A stretch of DNA of 43,832 bases, from the NCBI GenBank assembly GCA_030526005.1, contig JAUNDP010000019.1:1-43832 (forward strand), written 5' to 3'. Under the pieces are notes generated by a model. The model had not been told where the DNA came from, did not search any database, and saw only the letters and a list, made by a program, of their open reading frames with translations. Positions 17,393 through 25,962 of the stretch are shown here, one piece after another. The position numbers were made by a program, and so were the translations under genes. Position 1 is the stretch's first letter, and each line of letters begins with the position of its first letter. Source of the DNA: Eubacteriales bacterium (GTDB lineage Bacteria > Bacillota > Clostridia > Lachnospirales > Lachnospiraceae).

Positions 17393-18801
17393 CATTAAGA
17401 TGGAAACTGACATTGCTGTACACATTTTTTATGATGATTCTGACAGCCGCAATGCTTGGAATTTTGTTGTCGCTGAGTAGCAGCGCTATTTTAGATTCTG
17501 CACACAGAGAATTAAAAGAACAAGTGTGGGAAGCATTTGACGATCTGGAATGGGAAGACGGCGAGCTGAAGATCGATTCAGACTTTTTAGAGCCGGAAGA
17601 CGGCATCTATCTTTCTGTATATGATGCAGATGGAAAACAGCTAGGAGGCAGGGTTCCGGGAAGCTTTAAGCATGAAGAAGAGTTGTCGGAAGGACTGAAA
17701 AAGATTTCTCTGGAGGGAGAAGAGTGGTATGTGCTGGATGCGGTGTCTGAAATCGAATCGTATGGCTCTGTATTTATCAGAGGAATTGTTTCTGTTTCAA
17801 AGGAAGAAAGCAGTTTGAATGTGACACTGCGCCTCAGCATGATCTTATTTCCGTTGATGGTGCTTTTGACGGCAGGGCTTGGATATGTTTTTCTTGGCCA
17901 CGCACTTCGCCCTGTCGCAAAGATCACAGATACAGCGTGTGAGATTTATGAAAAAGGGGATCTGTCGAAACGAATCGGTCTGAATACAAAAAAGAAAGAC
18001 AGCGATGCCGTGCGGAATAAAAAAGAAAAGACAGCGAAGTGCGCGTGCAGAAGCAATCTGCATAAAGATGAAATTTATAAGCTTGCCGAGACATTTGATC
18101 GAATGCTGGAACGGCTGGAATATTCTTTTGAAAAAGAAAAACAGTTTACTTCTGACGTATCCCATGAACTGCGCACGCCGGTCTCCGTGATTTTATCGCA
18201 GTGCGAATATTTGCTGGAAGATCAGAACCTGTCGGAGGAAGAAGAGAAAGCAGTGCAGATCATACAGAGAAAAGCACAGAATATGGCAAATATGACAGCA
18301 CAGCTTCTTTTTCTGGCGAGAGCCGATCAAAACCGTCAGGTGGTAAAGAAAGAATGGTTGAATCTTTCGATGGTGACGGAGATGGCTGTGGAGGAACAGC
18401 AGGAGATTGCACGGGAGAAAGGAATACAGATTGAGACGCAGATCGAGGAAGATGTGGAAGGATATGCAGATGAGACGATGTTTATCCGTTTGTGGATGAA
18501 CTTAATCGGAAACGCAGTCACATATGGAAAAGAAGGGGGATGGATTCGCGTCGGTATCGAAAAGCAGGATAAAAAAGTCACAGGATATGTGGAGGATAAT
18601 GGAATCGGAATCGAAGAAGAAAAGCTGCCGTATATCTGGGAACGATTCTATCAGGCAGATACTTCCAGATCAGAGAAAGGAAGCGGACTTGGTCTGGCTA
18701 TGGCGAAATGGATCGTCGAAGCTCATGGAGGAACAATATCGGCAAAGAGCGTCTATGGGAAAGGGACAACCTTTCTATTTGAATTTCCTACAGAAAAATA
18801 G
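17389..18801 (+). CDS. Membrane sensor histidine kinase, partner of the upstream regulator
   Basis: The 470-aa kinase has TM1 (about 8-30), an extracytoplasmic sensor of about 120 aa, TM2 (about 150-172), a HAMP domain, a HisKA domain with phospho-acceptor His259 in SDVSHELRTP, and an HATPase domain. The ATPase domain shows the N box at Asn375 (NLIGNAVTYG), DNGIGI and GSGLGLAMAK. The HAMP region carries an insertion of about 25 charged residues with two cysteines (KCACRS) not usual in the family. The start is TTG 17389, overlapping the regulator stop. The N-terminus MTLRWKLTLLY supports it. The sensor domain gives no hint of the signal. Envelope or cation stress is plausible given the PepSY gene behind it. 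Confidence 0.93.
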   Translation: MTLRWKLTLLYTFFMMILTAAMLGILLSLSSSAILDSAHRELKEQVWEAFDDLEWEDGELKIDSDFLEPEDGIYLSVYDADGKQLGGRVPGSFKHEEELSEGLKKISLEGEEWYVLDAVSEIESYGSVFIRGIVSVSKEESSLNVTLRLSMILFPLMVLLTAGLGYVFLGHALRPVAKITDTACEIYEKGDLSKRIGLNTKKKDSDAVRNKKEKTAKCACRSNLHKDEIYKLAETFDRMLERLEYSFEKEKQFTSDVSHELRTPVSVILSQCEYLLEDQNLSEEEEKAVQIIQRKAQNMANMTAQLLFLARADQNRQVVKKEWLNLSMVTEMAVEEQQEIAREKGIQIETQIEEDVEGYADETMFIRLWMNLIGNAVTYGKEGGWIRVGIEKQDKKVTGYVEDNGIGIEEEKLPYIWERFYQADTSRSEKGSGLGLAMAKWIVEAHGGTISAKSVYGKGTTFLFEFPTEK

Positions 18802-18814
18802 AAAAAATGATTTT

Positions 18815-18848
18815 TTTTAATCTTATTTTAATCTTTTGCTCTTATAAT
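18815..18848 (+). promoter_or_regulatory. Promoter with 11-bp tandem repeats, likely response-regulator operator
   Basis: TTTTAATCTT occurs twice in direct orientation (18815-18824 and 18826-18835, period 11 bp). It ends 7 nt before a perfect TATAAT (18843-18848) and takes the place of the -35. This is the usual layout for OmpR/PhoB-family activation in Firmicutes. It lies directly between the kinase gene and the PepSY gene. Confidence 0.75.
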
Positions 18849-18892
18849 GATCTCAACAAAGAAAAAGAAATGAAATCAAGGAGGATTTGATT

Positions 18893-19441
18893 ATGAATAA
18901 TAAAAGAACAAAAGTATTTGCAGGGATTTTAGCGGCAGCATTTGTTATGGCGGCAGGAGCAGGAAAAACTTTGGCGGCAAAAGAGGAAAACGTAAAAATA
19001 TCGAGAAAAGAAGCGCTGGAGATTGCGGCAGAAGATGCCAAAGTTGAGAAAGACGAGATAGAAAGATCAAGAGTGGAATTTGAGCATGAAGATGGAAGAT
19101 TTGTCTATAATGTGGAATTTTATACAGACAAAAAAGAATATGATTATGAAATCAATGCCGAGACAGGAAAAATTTTAGAAGTTGATTTTGAGATCGACCG
19201 GGAATTTAAAGACGCTTCCTGGATGGAAGATGCAAAGATTTCAGAAAAAGAAGCACAGCAGATTGCACTGGAAGAAGTGCCTGGGGCAAGCGAAGACGAT
19301 GTGTATCTCGAACTGGACTATGATGACGGAAGACTGCTGTATGAAGGAGAAATCTTCTATGACAGCTATGAATATGAGTTTGAGATTAATGCAGAGACAG
19401 GGGACATTGAGAGCTGGGAAAAAGAATCGATCTGGGACTGA
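18893..19441 (+). CDS. Exported protein with two PepSY domains
   Basis: The 182-aa product has a signal peptide (about 1-27, AGAGKTLAA end) followed by two PepSY units of about 70 aa. The first begins ISRKEALEIAAEDA and ends EINAETGKILEVD. The second begins ISEKEAQQIALEEV and ends EINAETGDIESWE. PepSY proteins are small extracytoplasmic modules often found beside two-component systems, where they may restrain proteases or act as feedback modulators. It is strongly acidic. ATG 18893 follows AAGGAGG by 8 nt; the in-frame TTG at 18887 is too close. The operator in front and the kinase upstream suggest it is the system's own target. Confidence 0.88.
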   Translation: MNNKRTKVFAGILAAAFVMAAGAGKTLAAKEENVKISRKEALEIAAEDAKVEKDEIERSRVEFEHEDGRFVYNVEFYTDKKEYDYEINAETGKILEVDFEIDREFKDASWMEDAKISEKEAQQIALEEVPGASEDDVYLELDYDDGRLLYEGEIFYDSYEYEFEINAETGDIESWEKESIWD

Positions 19442-19497
19442 AAAACAGAATCTCATGAAAAAGCGCTGCCTGTAAAAAAAGAAACAGAGGTACAATG

Positions 19498-19547
19498 AAA
19501 AAAATGCAGGAAAAAAAACTTGCATTTTTTTTTAATGCTGTTATAAT
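19498..19547 (+). promoter_or_regulatory. AT-rich terminator overlapping a promoter for the ABC transporter operon
   Basis: AAAAAATGCA/TGCATTTTTT arms (19498-19508 and 19521-19530) with nine T form a weak terminator for the PepSY gene. TTGCAT at 19520-19525, a 16-nt spacer and TATAAT at 19542-19547 within the same stretch form a good promoter for the transporter genes. That would give a 5' leader of about 145 nt. Confidence 0.55.
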
Positions 19548-19698
19548 ATTGTTTGTATAAATATGCATGATTCAGAAAAAAACTTAAATTTTATGCGTGA
19601 TGGTCGAGACAGAAAAGAGATCTTTTTCTGATTTGCAAGTAAAAAGAACAGGAAATGCCGTAAAATATTAGAAAATGATCACTGAGGAGGAAAAAATT

Positions 19699-20526
19699 AT
19701 GAAAAAAGCAGTTGCATGTTATTTGAGTATTGCGATGAGTGTTTGTATGATGGCTGGATTTACAACTATGGCAGCAGAGGACAGTGCCTTAGAGCGTATC
19801 AAAGAACGTGGAACATTGATCGTGGCTACGGATGCAGCATGGCCTCCATTTGAATATATGAAGGGGGAAGATGTAGTAGGAGCTGACATGGAAGTGGCAG
19901 CTGACATCGCAGAAGAACTGGGCGTAGAACTTGAAATTATCAATACAGCATTTGACTCTCTTTCTATGTATCTGGAAAATGGAGAAGCAGATCTCGCAAT
20001 CGCAGCGATCACAGTTACAGAAGACCGTCAGGATACGATGGAATTTTCTGAGCCATACTGCGATACGTATCAGTACATTGTCGTAAAAGAAGACGATGAG
20101 AATGTAGAATGTATCAATGATCTGGCAGGATATATAATCGGCACACAGCTGGGAACTACAGGAGATTTTCTGGCGTCTGACGAAGTCAACATGGGTGTTC
20201 TGTCAGGAACAGGCGCAACCGTTCAGCAGTATAAAGATCTGACAGTTGCAGCGATGGGAATGGATGCCGGAGACGTTCAGGCAATCGTATGTGACAAGTT
20301 GCTTGCTGAAAATATCTGTGCAAACAATGAAAACTTAAAATGTTTTGAAGCAGTGTATGAAGATGGAAGTTCAACGAAGGAGCAGTATGCAATCGCAGCT
20401 GCAAAAGGCGAGACAGAACTGATTGAAAAAGTAAATGAAATTATCAAACCATTAAAAGAAGACGGCACAATGGACAAATATATTCTGGACCACAGTGAGA
20501 AGGCATCTCTTGCAAATGAGGAATAA
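19699..20526 (+). CDS. Amino-acid ABC transporter substrate-binding protein
   Basis: This is an extracytoplasmic receptor for polar amino acids or related guanidino compounds. The 275-aa family-3 binding protein shows GTLIVATDAAWPPFEYM, the ligand-site ADLAIAAITVTEDRQDTMEFSEPY region, and VECINDLAGYIIGTQLGTTGD. It has a signal peptide of about 25 residues, likely cut after TMA. The expected lipobox (L-x-x-C) is absent: the cysteines at 7 and 16 are poorly placed. This is odd for a Gram-positive, where such receptors are normally lipid-anchored. ATG 19699 follows GAGGAGG. It is first in an operon with permease, ATPase and DDAH. Confidence 0.93.
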   Translation: MKKAVACYLSIAMSVCMMAGFTTMAAEDSALERIKERGTLIVATDAAWPPFEYMKGEDVVGADMEVAADIAEELGVELEIINTAFDSLSMYLENGEADLAIAAITVTEDRQDTMEFSEPYCDTYQYIVVKEDDENVECINDLAGYIIGTQLGTTGDFLASDEVNMGVLSGTGATVQQYKDLTVAAMGMDAGDVQAIVCDKLLAENICANNENLKCFEAVYEDGSSTKEQYAIAAAKGETELIEKVNEIIKPLKEDGTMDKYILDHSEKASLANEE

Positions 20527-20544
20527 AAACGTGCAGTGAGGTGG

Positions 20545-20575
20545 AAAATGGCGGCAAAGAACATGCCGCTATTTT
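20545..20575 (+). terminator. Intra-operon hairpin between binding protein and permease
   Basis: The stem AAAATGGCGGCA/TGCCGCTATTTT (one G-T pair) ends in TTTT. It lies in a 172-nt gap that has no obvious second promoter. Partial termination or 3'-end stabilisation here would give more binding protein than membrane subunits, a common arrangement. Confidence 0.6.
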
Positions 20576-20698
20576 CTCGCTTAAAGCGAAACGTTTTAGT
20601 ATGAAGAAAGAGATATAGACAGAATAGAAAAAATGTCTCCTGTTTTCTAGAGGGGAGATTATTAAAAAAACAAGACAGAAAAAGAAAGGAAAAAAGGT

Positions 20699-21439
20699 AT
20701 GGGCTGGATAGAAACCTTTATTACGGATTTTGAGAAAACTTTTATCCGAGATGATCGCTATAAAGTGTTCCTGACAGGATTTAAGAATACGCTCTTAATT
20801 ACCGTAGTCTCTTTGATTGTAGGGCTGGCTGCCGGAATTCTGATCGCCATCATGCGCTATGGATTTACGCAGATGAAGAAGAGAAAACCGATTACGCTTG
20901 CGCAGAAGCTTTTGTATGCAGTTTGTTGGGTTGTTGATAAAATTTTAGGATTATATGTCGCTGTTATGCGAGGCGTTCCGCTTGTTGTACAGCTGCTTAT
21001 TATGGCATTTGTCATTATGGCGGGATTCCCAAACAAGATTGTGGTATGTTGCATTGCGATGGGATTGAATTCTGCTGCGTATGTTTCCGAGGTTGTGCGA
21101 GGTGGAATCAACTCTGTAGACGCAGGACAGATGGAAGCAGGCCGTTCACTTGGCCTGAGCGCAGCCACAACGATTGTGCATATCATACTGCCACAGGCAT
21201 TTAAGTCAGCGCTGCCAGCTCTTTGCAACGAGGGAATTGCAGTGTTAAAAGAAACTTCTATTGTGGGATATATTGCGGTTGTAGATCTGACAAGAGCATC
21301 CGACTTAGTCAGAAGCCGTACAATGTCACCGATGATGCCGTTGATTTTTATAGCGGCTGTGTATTTCATCTGTGTCATCGTAATGTCCTGGGGTGTAAGC
21401 ATATTGGAAAAGAGGTTAAAACAGGGTGATCGAGGTTAA
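20699..21439 (+). CDS. Amino-acid ABC transporter permease
   Basis: This is a membrane subunit of a polar amino-acid (HisM/GlnP-type) importer. The 246-aa protein has about five transmembrane helices, [16 protein letters not shown] at the first, the family motif [13 protein letters not shown], and the EAA loop ([20 protein letters not shown]) that contacts the ATPase. [18 protein letters not shown] near the C-terminus is also typical. Only one permease is present, so it should work as a homodimer. The gene overlaps the ATPase gene by 14 nt, which implies translational coupling. Confidence 0.94.
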   Translation: MGWIETFITDFEKTFIRDDRYKVFLTGFKNTLLITVVSLIVGLAAGILIAIMRYGFTQMKKRKPITLAQKLLYAVCWVVDKILGLYVAVMRGVPLVVQLLIMAFVIMAGFPNKIVVCCIAMGLNSAAYVSEVVRGGINSVDAGQMEAGRSLGLSAATTIVHIILPQAFKSALPALCNEGIAVLKETSIVGYIAVVDLTRASDLVRSRTMSPMMPLIFIAAVYFICVIVMSWGVSILEKRLKQGDRG

Positions 21440-22148
21440 AGGTTTAAAGAAAAGTTTTCATGATCTGAAAGTTTTAAATGGAATAGATTATAAAATTGAA
21501 CAGGGAGAAAAAATTGTAATCTTAGGTCCGAGCGGTTCCGGAAAAAGTACGTTTCTACGTTGCTTAAATCTTTTGGAAGAACCGACAGAGGGAGAAATCT
21601 GGGTGGACGGAGTCAATATCACAGATCCAAGAAGCGATATTGACAAAATGCGTCAGAGAATGGGGATGGTATTCCAGCATTTTAATCTGTTTCCGCATAA
21701 GACAGTGCTGGAGAATATCACATTTGCACCTGTGAAATTAAAACTTCAGACGAAAGAAGAAGCAAAGGAAAATGCGATGCGTCTTCTGCGAAGAATTGGG
21801 CTGGAAGACAAAGCTTCCGAATATCCAAATAAACTTTCTGGAGGACAGAAACAGCGTATCGCAATCGTGCGCGCGCTCGCGATGAACCCGGAGGTTATGC
21901 TGTTTGACGAGCCGACATCCGCGCTTGATCCGGAGATGGTAGGAGAGGTTTTAGACTTGATCCGAGAGCTGGCGGACGAGGGCATGACGATGGTGATCGT
22001 GACGCATGAGATGGGATTCGCAAAAGAAGTAGCGACAAAGATTCTGTTCGTTGATGAAGGAGTCATCAAAGAAGAAAATACGCCGAAAGAATTTTTTGAA
22101 CATCCGCAGAACAAACGTCTGCAGGAGTTCTTATCAAAAGTATTATAG
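21426..22148 (+). CDS. Amino-acid ABC transporter ATP-binding protein
   Basis: This GlnQ/ArtP-type ATPase powers the importer. The 240-aa product has Walker [10 protein letters not shown] (34-42), the Q loop in [12 protein letters not shown], the signature LSGGQKQR, Walker [15 protein letters not shown] and the switch histidine in VTHEMGFA. The start is GTG 21426 inside the permease gene, in the position where the family begins ([11 protein letters not shown]). DDAH follows 36 nt after the stop. The sequence cannot separate glutamine, arginine or cystine specificity. Confidence 0.96.
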   Translation: MIEVKGLKKSFHDLKVLNGIDYKIEQGEKIVILGPSGSGKSTFLRCLNLLEEPTEGEIWVDGVNITDPRSDIDKMRQRMGMVFQHFNLFPHKTVLENITFAPVKLKLQTKEEAKENAMRLLRRIGLEDKASEYPNKLSGGQKQRIAIVRALAMNPEVMLFDEPTSALDPEMVGEVLDLIRELADEGMTMVIVTHEMGFAKEVATKILFVDEGVIKEENTPKEFFEHPQNKRLQEFLSKVL

Positions 22149-22184
22149 ACAATAAAAGTAGAATCAATGATAGGAGAGAGAATA

Positions 22185-22955
22185 ATGTTTCAGAATGTGA
22201 TTGTAAAAAGACCATGCAGTAAAATTACAGAAGGAATTACTTCCGCACCGGAACTGGGAAAACCAGATTATGAACTGGCATTAAAACAGCATGACGCTTA
22301 TATCGAAGCGTTAAAAAGCTGCGGCGTCAATGTGACAGTTCTGGAGGCAGACGAAGAATTCCCAGATTCCTGCTTCGTGGAAGATACAGCAGTGCTGACA
22401 AGAAAATGTGCGATTATCACAAATCCAGGAGCAGCTTCCAGAAACAGAGAAGTAGAAGCAATGGTTCCTGTAATCAAGAAATTTTACAGCGAGGACTGCA
22501 TCGAATATATCAAAGCACCGGGAACACTGGAAGGTGGAGATGTCATGATGGTGGGAGATCACTTCTATGTAGGCCGTTCTGCGAGAACAAATGAAGAGGG
22601 AATCCGCCAGTTCATCGCAATTCTGGAAAAATATGGTATGACAGGATCTGAAGTCGAACTGACAGAAGTACTTCACTTAAAAACAGGCGTCAACTATATT
22701 GAAAACAACAATATGCTTGTTTCCGGAGAGTTTATTGACAAACCGGACTTTGCAAAATATAACAAATATGTAATTCCGCAGGAAGAAGCATACGCTGCAA
22801 ATTGCATCTGGGTGAACGGAAAAGTGATCGTTCCGGCGAACTTCCCGAAGGTAGCGCAGATTGTAAAAGATGCCGGCTATGAAGTTCTTCTGGTGGATAC
22901 TTCTGAATACCGTAAGATTGACGGCGGACTGAGCTGTCTGAGCCTGAGATTCTAA
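22185..22955 (+). CDS. ddaH: Dimethylarginine dimethylaminohydrolase (DDAH) family enzyme
   Basis: The predicted reaction is hydrolysis of N-omega-methylated arginine to citrulline plus methylamine or dimethylamine. The 256-aa protein is the length of the single-domain bacterial enzyme, not the roughly 400 aa of arginine deiminase. The catalytic triad is visible as Glu116 (GTLEGGDV), His164 (VLHLKTGV) and Cys251 (GGLSCLSLRF). Each lies two residues from the Pseudomonas aeruginosa triad E114/H162/C249. The guanidine-binding acidic residues are in FPDSCFVEDTAV. ATG 22185 follows AGGAGAG; an in-frame ATG at 22167 has none. Operon position behind a polar amino-acid importer suggests uptake followed by breakdown of a guanidino substrate. 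No citrulline-using genes are nearby. Confidence 0.9.
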   Translation: MFQNVIVKRPCSKITEGITSAPELGKPDYELALKQHDAYIEALKSCGVNVTVLEADEEFPDSCFVEDTAVLTRKCAIITNPGAASRNREVEAMVPVIKKFYSEDCIEYIKAPGTLEGGDVMMVGDHFYVGRSARTNEEGIRQFIAILEKYGMTGSEVELTEVLHLKTGVNYIENNNMLVSGEFIDKPDFAKYNKYVIPQEEAYAANCIWVNGKVIVPANFPKVAQIVKDAGYEVLLVDTSEYRKIDGGLSCLSLRF

Positions 22956-22975
22956 TTCAGAATTCATCTTTCCTC

Positions 22976-23004
22976 TTGACACGATTCATCTCCTGCTATA
23001 TGAT
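22976..23004 (+). promoter_or_regulatory. thrS promoter
   Basis: TTGACA at 22976-22981, a 17-nt spacer and TATGAT at 22999-23004, just downstream of the DDAH stop. It drives the T-box leader. Confidence 0.8.
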
Positions 23005-23010
23005 AAATAC

Positions 23011-23247
23011 AGTATAAGGACAACACGTTGAGAAGAAGAGTAAGCTGTTGGAGGATCACAGAGAGAGATACAGAGCTGGGAGTATCTTATCGAAAAGCAG
23101 CTGAAAACTACCTTTGAGTGGCCCCAATCCGGTCCGGTGACTCCGTTATCGTCAGAAATGAGTGGTTTTCATAACAATTAGGGTGGAACCGCGAATCACA
23201 TAAAGTATTCGTCCCTTGCAGTCAAAGCGACTGCAAGGGATTTTTTT
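23011..23247 (+). promoter_or_regulatory. T-box riboswitch leader of thrS
   Basis: The leader senses uncharged tRNA-Thr and antiterminates thrS transcription. The T-box sequence AGGGTGGAACCGCG is at 23180-23193. It is followed by a strong terminator (12-bp arms 23212-23223 and 23229-23240, seven T). Stem I should lie in about 23025-23130. The likely specifier is in CTGAAAACTACCTTT, where ACT (23107-23109) and the adjacent ACC (23110-23112) are both threonine codons; I cannot decide between them by eye. Confidence 0.93.
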
Positions 23248-23302
23248 CGGCAGGACATAGCGTGTCCGACAGAAAATGAATGAAAGAAAGGAAGATAAAA
23301 AG

Positions 23303-25207
23303 ATGATTATCACATTAAAAGATGGTACAAAAAAAGAGTATGGTCAGCCAATGTCTGTCATCGAGATCGCAAAAGACCTCAGTGAAGGACTGGCAAGAAT
23401 GGCAGCAGTCGGTGAAGTAGATGGAGAAATCGTAGATTTAAGACATATTGTAGACAAAGACTGCACATTGAATATTCACACCGTATCGGACCCGGAAGGA
23501 CTGGCAGCTTACCGCCATACGACATCCCATATCATGGCGCAGGCGATCAAACGTCTCTATCCAGATACAAAACTGGCGATCGGACCATCTATCGCAGACG
23601 GATTTTACTATGATTTAGACAGAGAAACCCCATTTAGCACAGAAGATCTCGAAAAGATCGAAGCGGAAATGAAGAAGATTGCAAAAGAAGATCTGCCGAT
23701 CGAACGCTTCACAAAACCAAGAGCAGAAGCAATCGCATTTATGGAAGAACGCCAGGAGCCATATAAAGTGGAACTGATTGAAGATCTTCCGGAAGATGCA
23801 GAGATCAGCTTTTATCAGCAGGGAGAGTTTATTGACCTTTGTGCAGGACCTCACCTGATGAGCACAAAACCAGTAAAGGCATTTAAACTGACAAGCCTTG
23901 CAGGAGCTTACTGGAGAGGAAATGAACACAATAAGATGCTGACCCGTATCTACGGAACCGCATTCCCGAAAAAAGCAGAGCTGGATGAGTATCTGGCAAT
24001 GCTGGAAGAAGCAAAGAAACGTGACCACAGAAAACTGGGACGTGAACTGGGATTGTTTATGATGCACGATGCAGGTCCTGGATTCCCATTCTTCCTGCCA
24101 AAGGGAATGATCTTAAAAAATACACTGCTGGATTACTGGCATGAACTGCATACAAAAAACGGATATCAGGAGATCGCAACGCCGATCATGTTAAACAGAA
24201 GCCTGTGGGAGACATCCGGTCATTGGGATCACTATAAAAACAATATGTATACAACCGTGATCGATGAGCAGGATTTTGCGATCAAACCGATGAACTGCCC
24301 AGGCGGAATCTTGGTATATCAGTCGGAACCACGTTCTTATCGTGATCTGCCGCTGCGTATGGGCGAGCTGGGGCTTGTTCACCGCCATGAAAAATCAGGT
24401 CAGCTTCACGGACTGATGCGTGTGCGTTGTTTCACACAGGACGATGCGCATATCTTTATGATGCCGGAACAGATCAAAGATGAGATCAAAGGCGTTGCAA
24501 GACTGATTGATGAGGTGTACAGCCTGTTTGGATTCAAATATCATGTAGAGTTGTCCACACGTCCGGAAGACAGCATGGGAAGCGACGAAGACTGGGAGAT
24601 GGCTACAGACGGACTGAGAAGCGCTCTCGACGATCTGGGGCTGGATTACGTTGTAAATGAAGGAGACGGCGCATTCTACGGACCGAAGATTGACTTCCAT
24701 TTGGAGGATTCCATCGGAAGAACATGGCAGTGCGGAACGATCCAGCTTGACTTCCAGCTTCCGCTGCGCTTCAACCTGGAGTATACAGGAGCGGACGGAG
24801 AGAAACACAGACCAATCATGATTCACCGTGTTGCATTTGGTTCTATCGAACGCTTCATCGGTATCCTGATCGAGCATTTTGCAGGCGCATTCCCGACATG
24901 GCTGGCGCCGGTTCAGGTGAAAGTGCTGCCAATCTCCGATAAATATATCGAGTACAGCGAGAAAGTTTTAAATGCGCTCAAAGACGCAGGAATCCGCGCT
25001 GAGATCGATACACGTTCTGAGAAGATCGGATACAAGATCCGCGAGGCACAGACACAGAAAGTGCCATACATGCTGATCGCAGGAGCAAAGGAAGAGGAAG
25101 AAAACTTAGTTGCTGTCAGAAGCCGCAAAGACGGAGACCAGGGTCAGAAAGCGTTAGATGCGTTTATCGCGGAAATCAAAGAAGAAATTCGCACAAGAGC
25201 AAAATAA
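23303..25207 (+). CDS. thrS: Threonine--tRNA ligase
   Basis: This class II synthetase charges tRNA-Thr. The 634-aa product has an N-terminal TGS domain (MIITLKDGTKKEYG), an editing domain with HTTSHIMAQ and a later CAGPH, a catalytic core with MNCPGG and the HRHEKSGQLHGLMRVR motif 2 region, motif 3 around HRVAFGSIERFIG, and a C-terminal anticodon-binding domain. ATG 23303 is chosen from the GGAAG upstream and the usual N-terminus. An in-frame ATG at 23276 lacks a ribosome binding site. The T-box upstream regulates it. rplJ lies downstream under its own promoter. Confidence 0.97.
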   Translation: MIITLKDGTKKEYGQPMSVIEIAKDLSEGLARMAAVGEVDGEIVDLRHIVDKDCTLNIHTVSDPEGLAAYRHTTSHIMAQAIKRLYPDTKLAIGPSIADGFYYDLDRETPFSTEDLEKIEAEMKKIAKEDLPIERFTKPRAEAIAFMEERQEPYKVELIEDLPEDAEISFYQQGEFIDLCAGPHLMSTKPVKAFKLTSLAGAYWRGNEHNKMLTRIYGTAFPKKAELDEYLAMLEEAKKRDHRKLGRELGLFMMHDAGPGFPFFLPKGMILKNTLLDYWHELHTKNGYQEIATPIMLNRSLWETSGHWDHYKNNMYTTVIDEQDFAIKPMNCPGGILVYQSEPRSYRDLPLRMGELGLVHRHEKSGQLHGLMRVRCFTQDDAHIFMMPEQIKDEIKGVARLIDEVYSLFGFKYHVELSTRPEDSMGSDEDWEMATDGLRSALDDLGLDYVVNEGDGAFYGPKIDFHLEDSIGRTWQCGTIQLDFQLPLRFNLEYTGADGEKHRPIMIHRVAFGSIERFIGILIEHFAGAFPTWLAPVQVKVLPISDKYIEYSEKVLNALKDAGIRAEIDTRSEKIGYKIREAQTQKVPYMLIAGAKEEEENLVAVRSRKDGDQGQKALDAFIAEIKEEIRTRAK

Positions 25208-25226
25208 AAACAGAGTAAAAAACATC

Positions 25227-25255
25227 TTGACAAACAAAGACATAGATGATATATT
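25227..25255 (+). promoter_or_regulatory. rplJ-rplL promoter
   Basis: TTGACA at 25227-25232, a 17-nt spacer and TATATT at 25250-25255, about 20 nt after the thrS stop. Confidence 0.82.
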
Positions 25256-25261
25256 ATGTCA

Positions 25262-25379
25262 GGAAACTGCCGAAGACAGTAGGTACTGAAAAGTGTAAAA
25301 GGAAACTGCCTACCGAGGAGTATAGTTCATTTTGTTGAATTTACAGCCTTTTTGTCGTGCAGACAGAAAGGCTTTTTTA
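25262..25379 (+). promoter_or_regulatory. L10 leader with attenuator upstream of rplJ
   Basis: The stretch 25262-25318 holds GGAAACTGCC twice and pairing arms GTAGGTA/CTACC (around 25280 and 25310), typical of the L10(L12)4-binding leader. An intrinsic terminator follows (arms AGCCTTTTTGTC at 25345-25356 and GACAGAAAGGCT at 25362-25373, then six T). In the known mechanism excess L10-L12 complex binds the leader and favours termination. Exact folding was not computed. Confidence 0.8.
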
Positions 25380-25432
25380 TATTCCAAAATTTGAGACGGC
25401 GGTACACAAATCTATAAGGAGGTGCACCATTC

Positions 25433-25921
25433 ATGGCAAAAGTGGAACTTAAGAAACCAATCGTGGAAGAGATTGCTGGACATATTGACAACGCAGCAGC
25501 TGTCGTATTAGTTACTTACAGTGGAATCACTGTAGAACAGGATACAGCTCTTCGTAAAGAGTTAAGAGAAGCTGGTATCGTATACAAAGTTTACAAAAAC
25601 ACAATGATGAACTTTGCATTCCAGGGAACTCCATGTGAGCCGATGAGCAAACATCTGGAAGGACCAAACGCAGTTGCAATTTCTAAAACTGATGCTACAG
25701 CACCAGCAAGAATCATTGCAAAATATGCTAAGACAATCCCAAGCTTAAAACTGGTTGCAGCAGTTGTAGAAGGAAACTACTACGACGAGAAAGAGGTACA
25801 GGCACTGGCAAGCATCCCATCAAGAGAAGAACTTCTCGGAAGATTGCTTGGAAGTATGCAGTCACCTATTGCAAACTTCGCTCGTGTGGTTAAACAGATC
25901 GCTGAAGCAAAAGAAGCTTAA
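25433..25921 (+). CDS. rplJ: 50S ribosomal protein L10
   Basis: L10 is the base of the ribosomal stalk that carries L7/L12 dimers. The 162-aa product has the L10 N-terminal domain (AAAVVLVTYSGITVEQDTAL, LREAGIVYKVYKNTMM) and a C-terminal helix (about 130-162) for L12 binding. AAGGAGGTG precedes the ATG. rplL follows 41 nt later in the same operon. The leader upstream provides autoregulation. Confidence 0.97.
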   Translation: MAKVELKKPIVEEIAGHIDNAAAVVLVTYSGITVEQDTALRKELREAGIVYKVYKNTMMNFAFQGTPCEPMSKHLEGPNAVAISKTDATAPARIIAKYAKTIPSLKLVAAVVEGNYYDEKEVQALASIPSREELLGRLLGSMQSPIANFARVVKQIAEAKEA

Positions 25922-25962
25922 GAGTCAGAACATATAAAAAGAGATTATAGGAGGAAAGAATA

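Noticed and set aside
22185-22955. Arginine deiminase (arcA)
   Set aside because: The protein is 256 aa and aligns in length and triad positions with DDAH. Arginine deiminase is about 400 aa with an extra helical domain.
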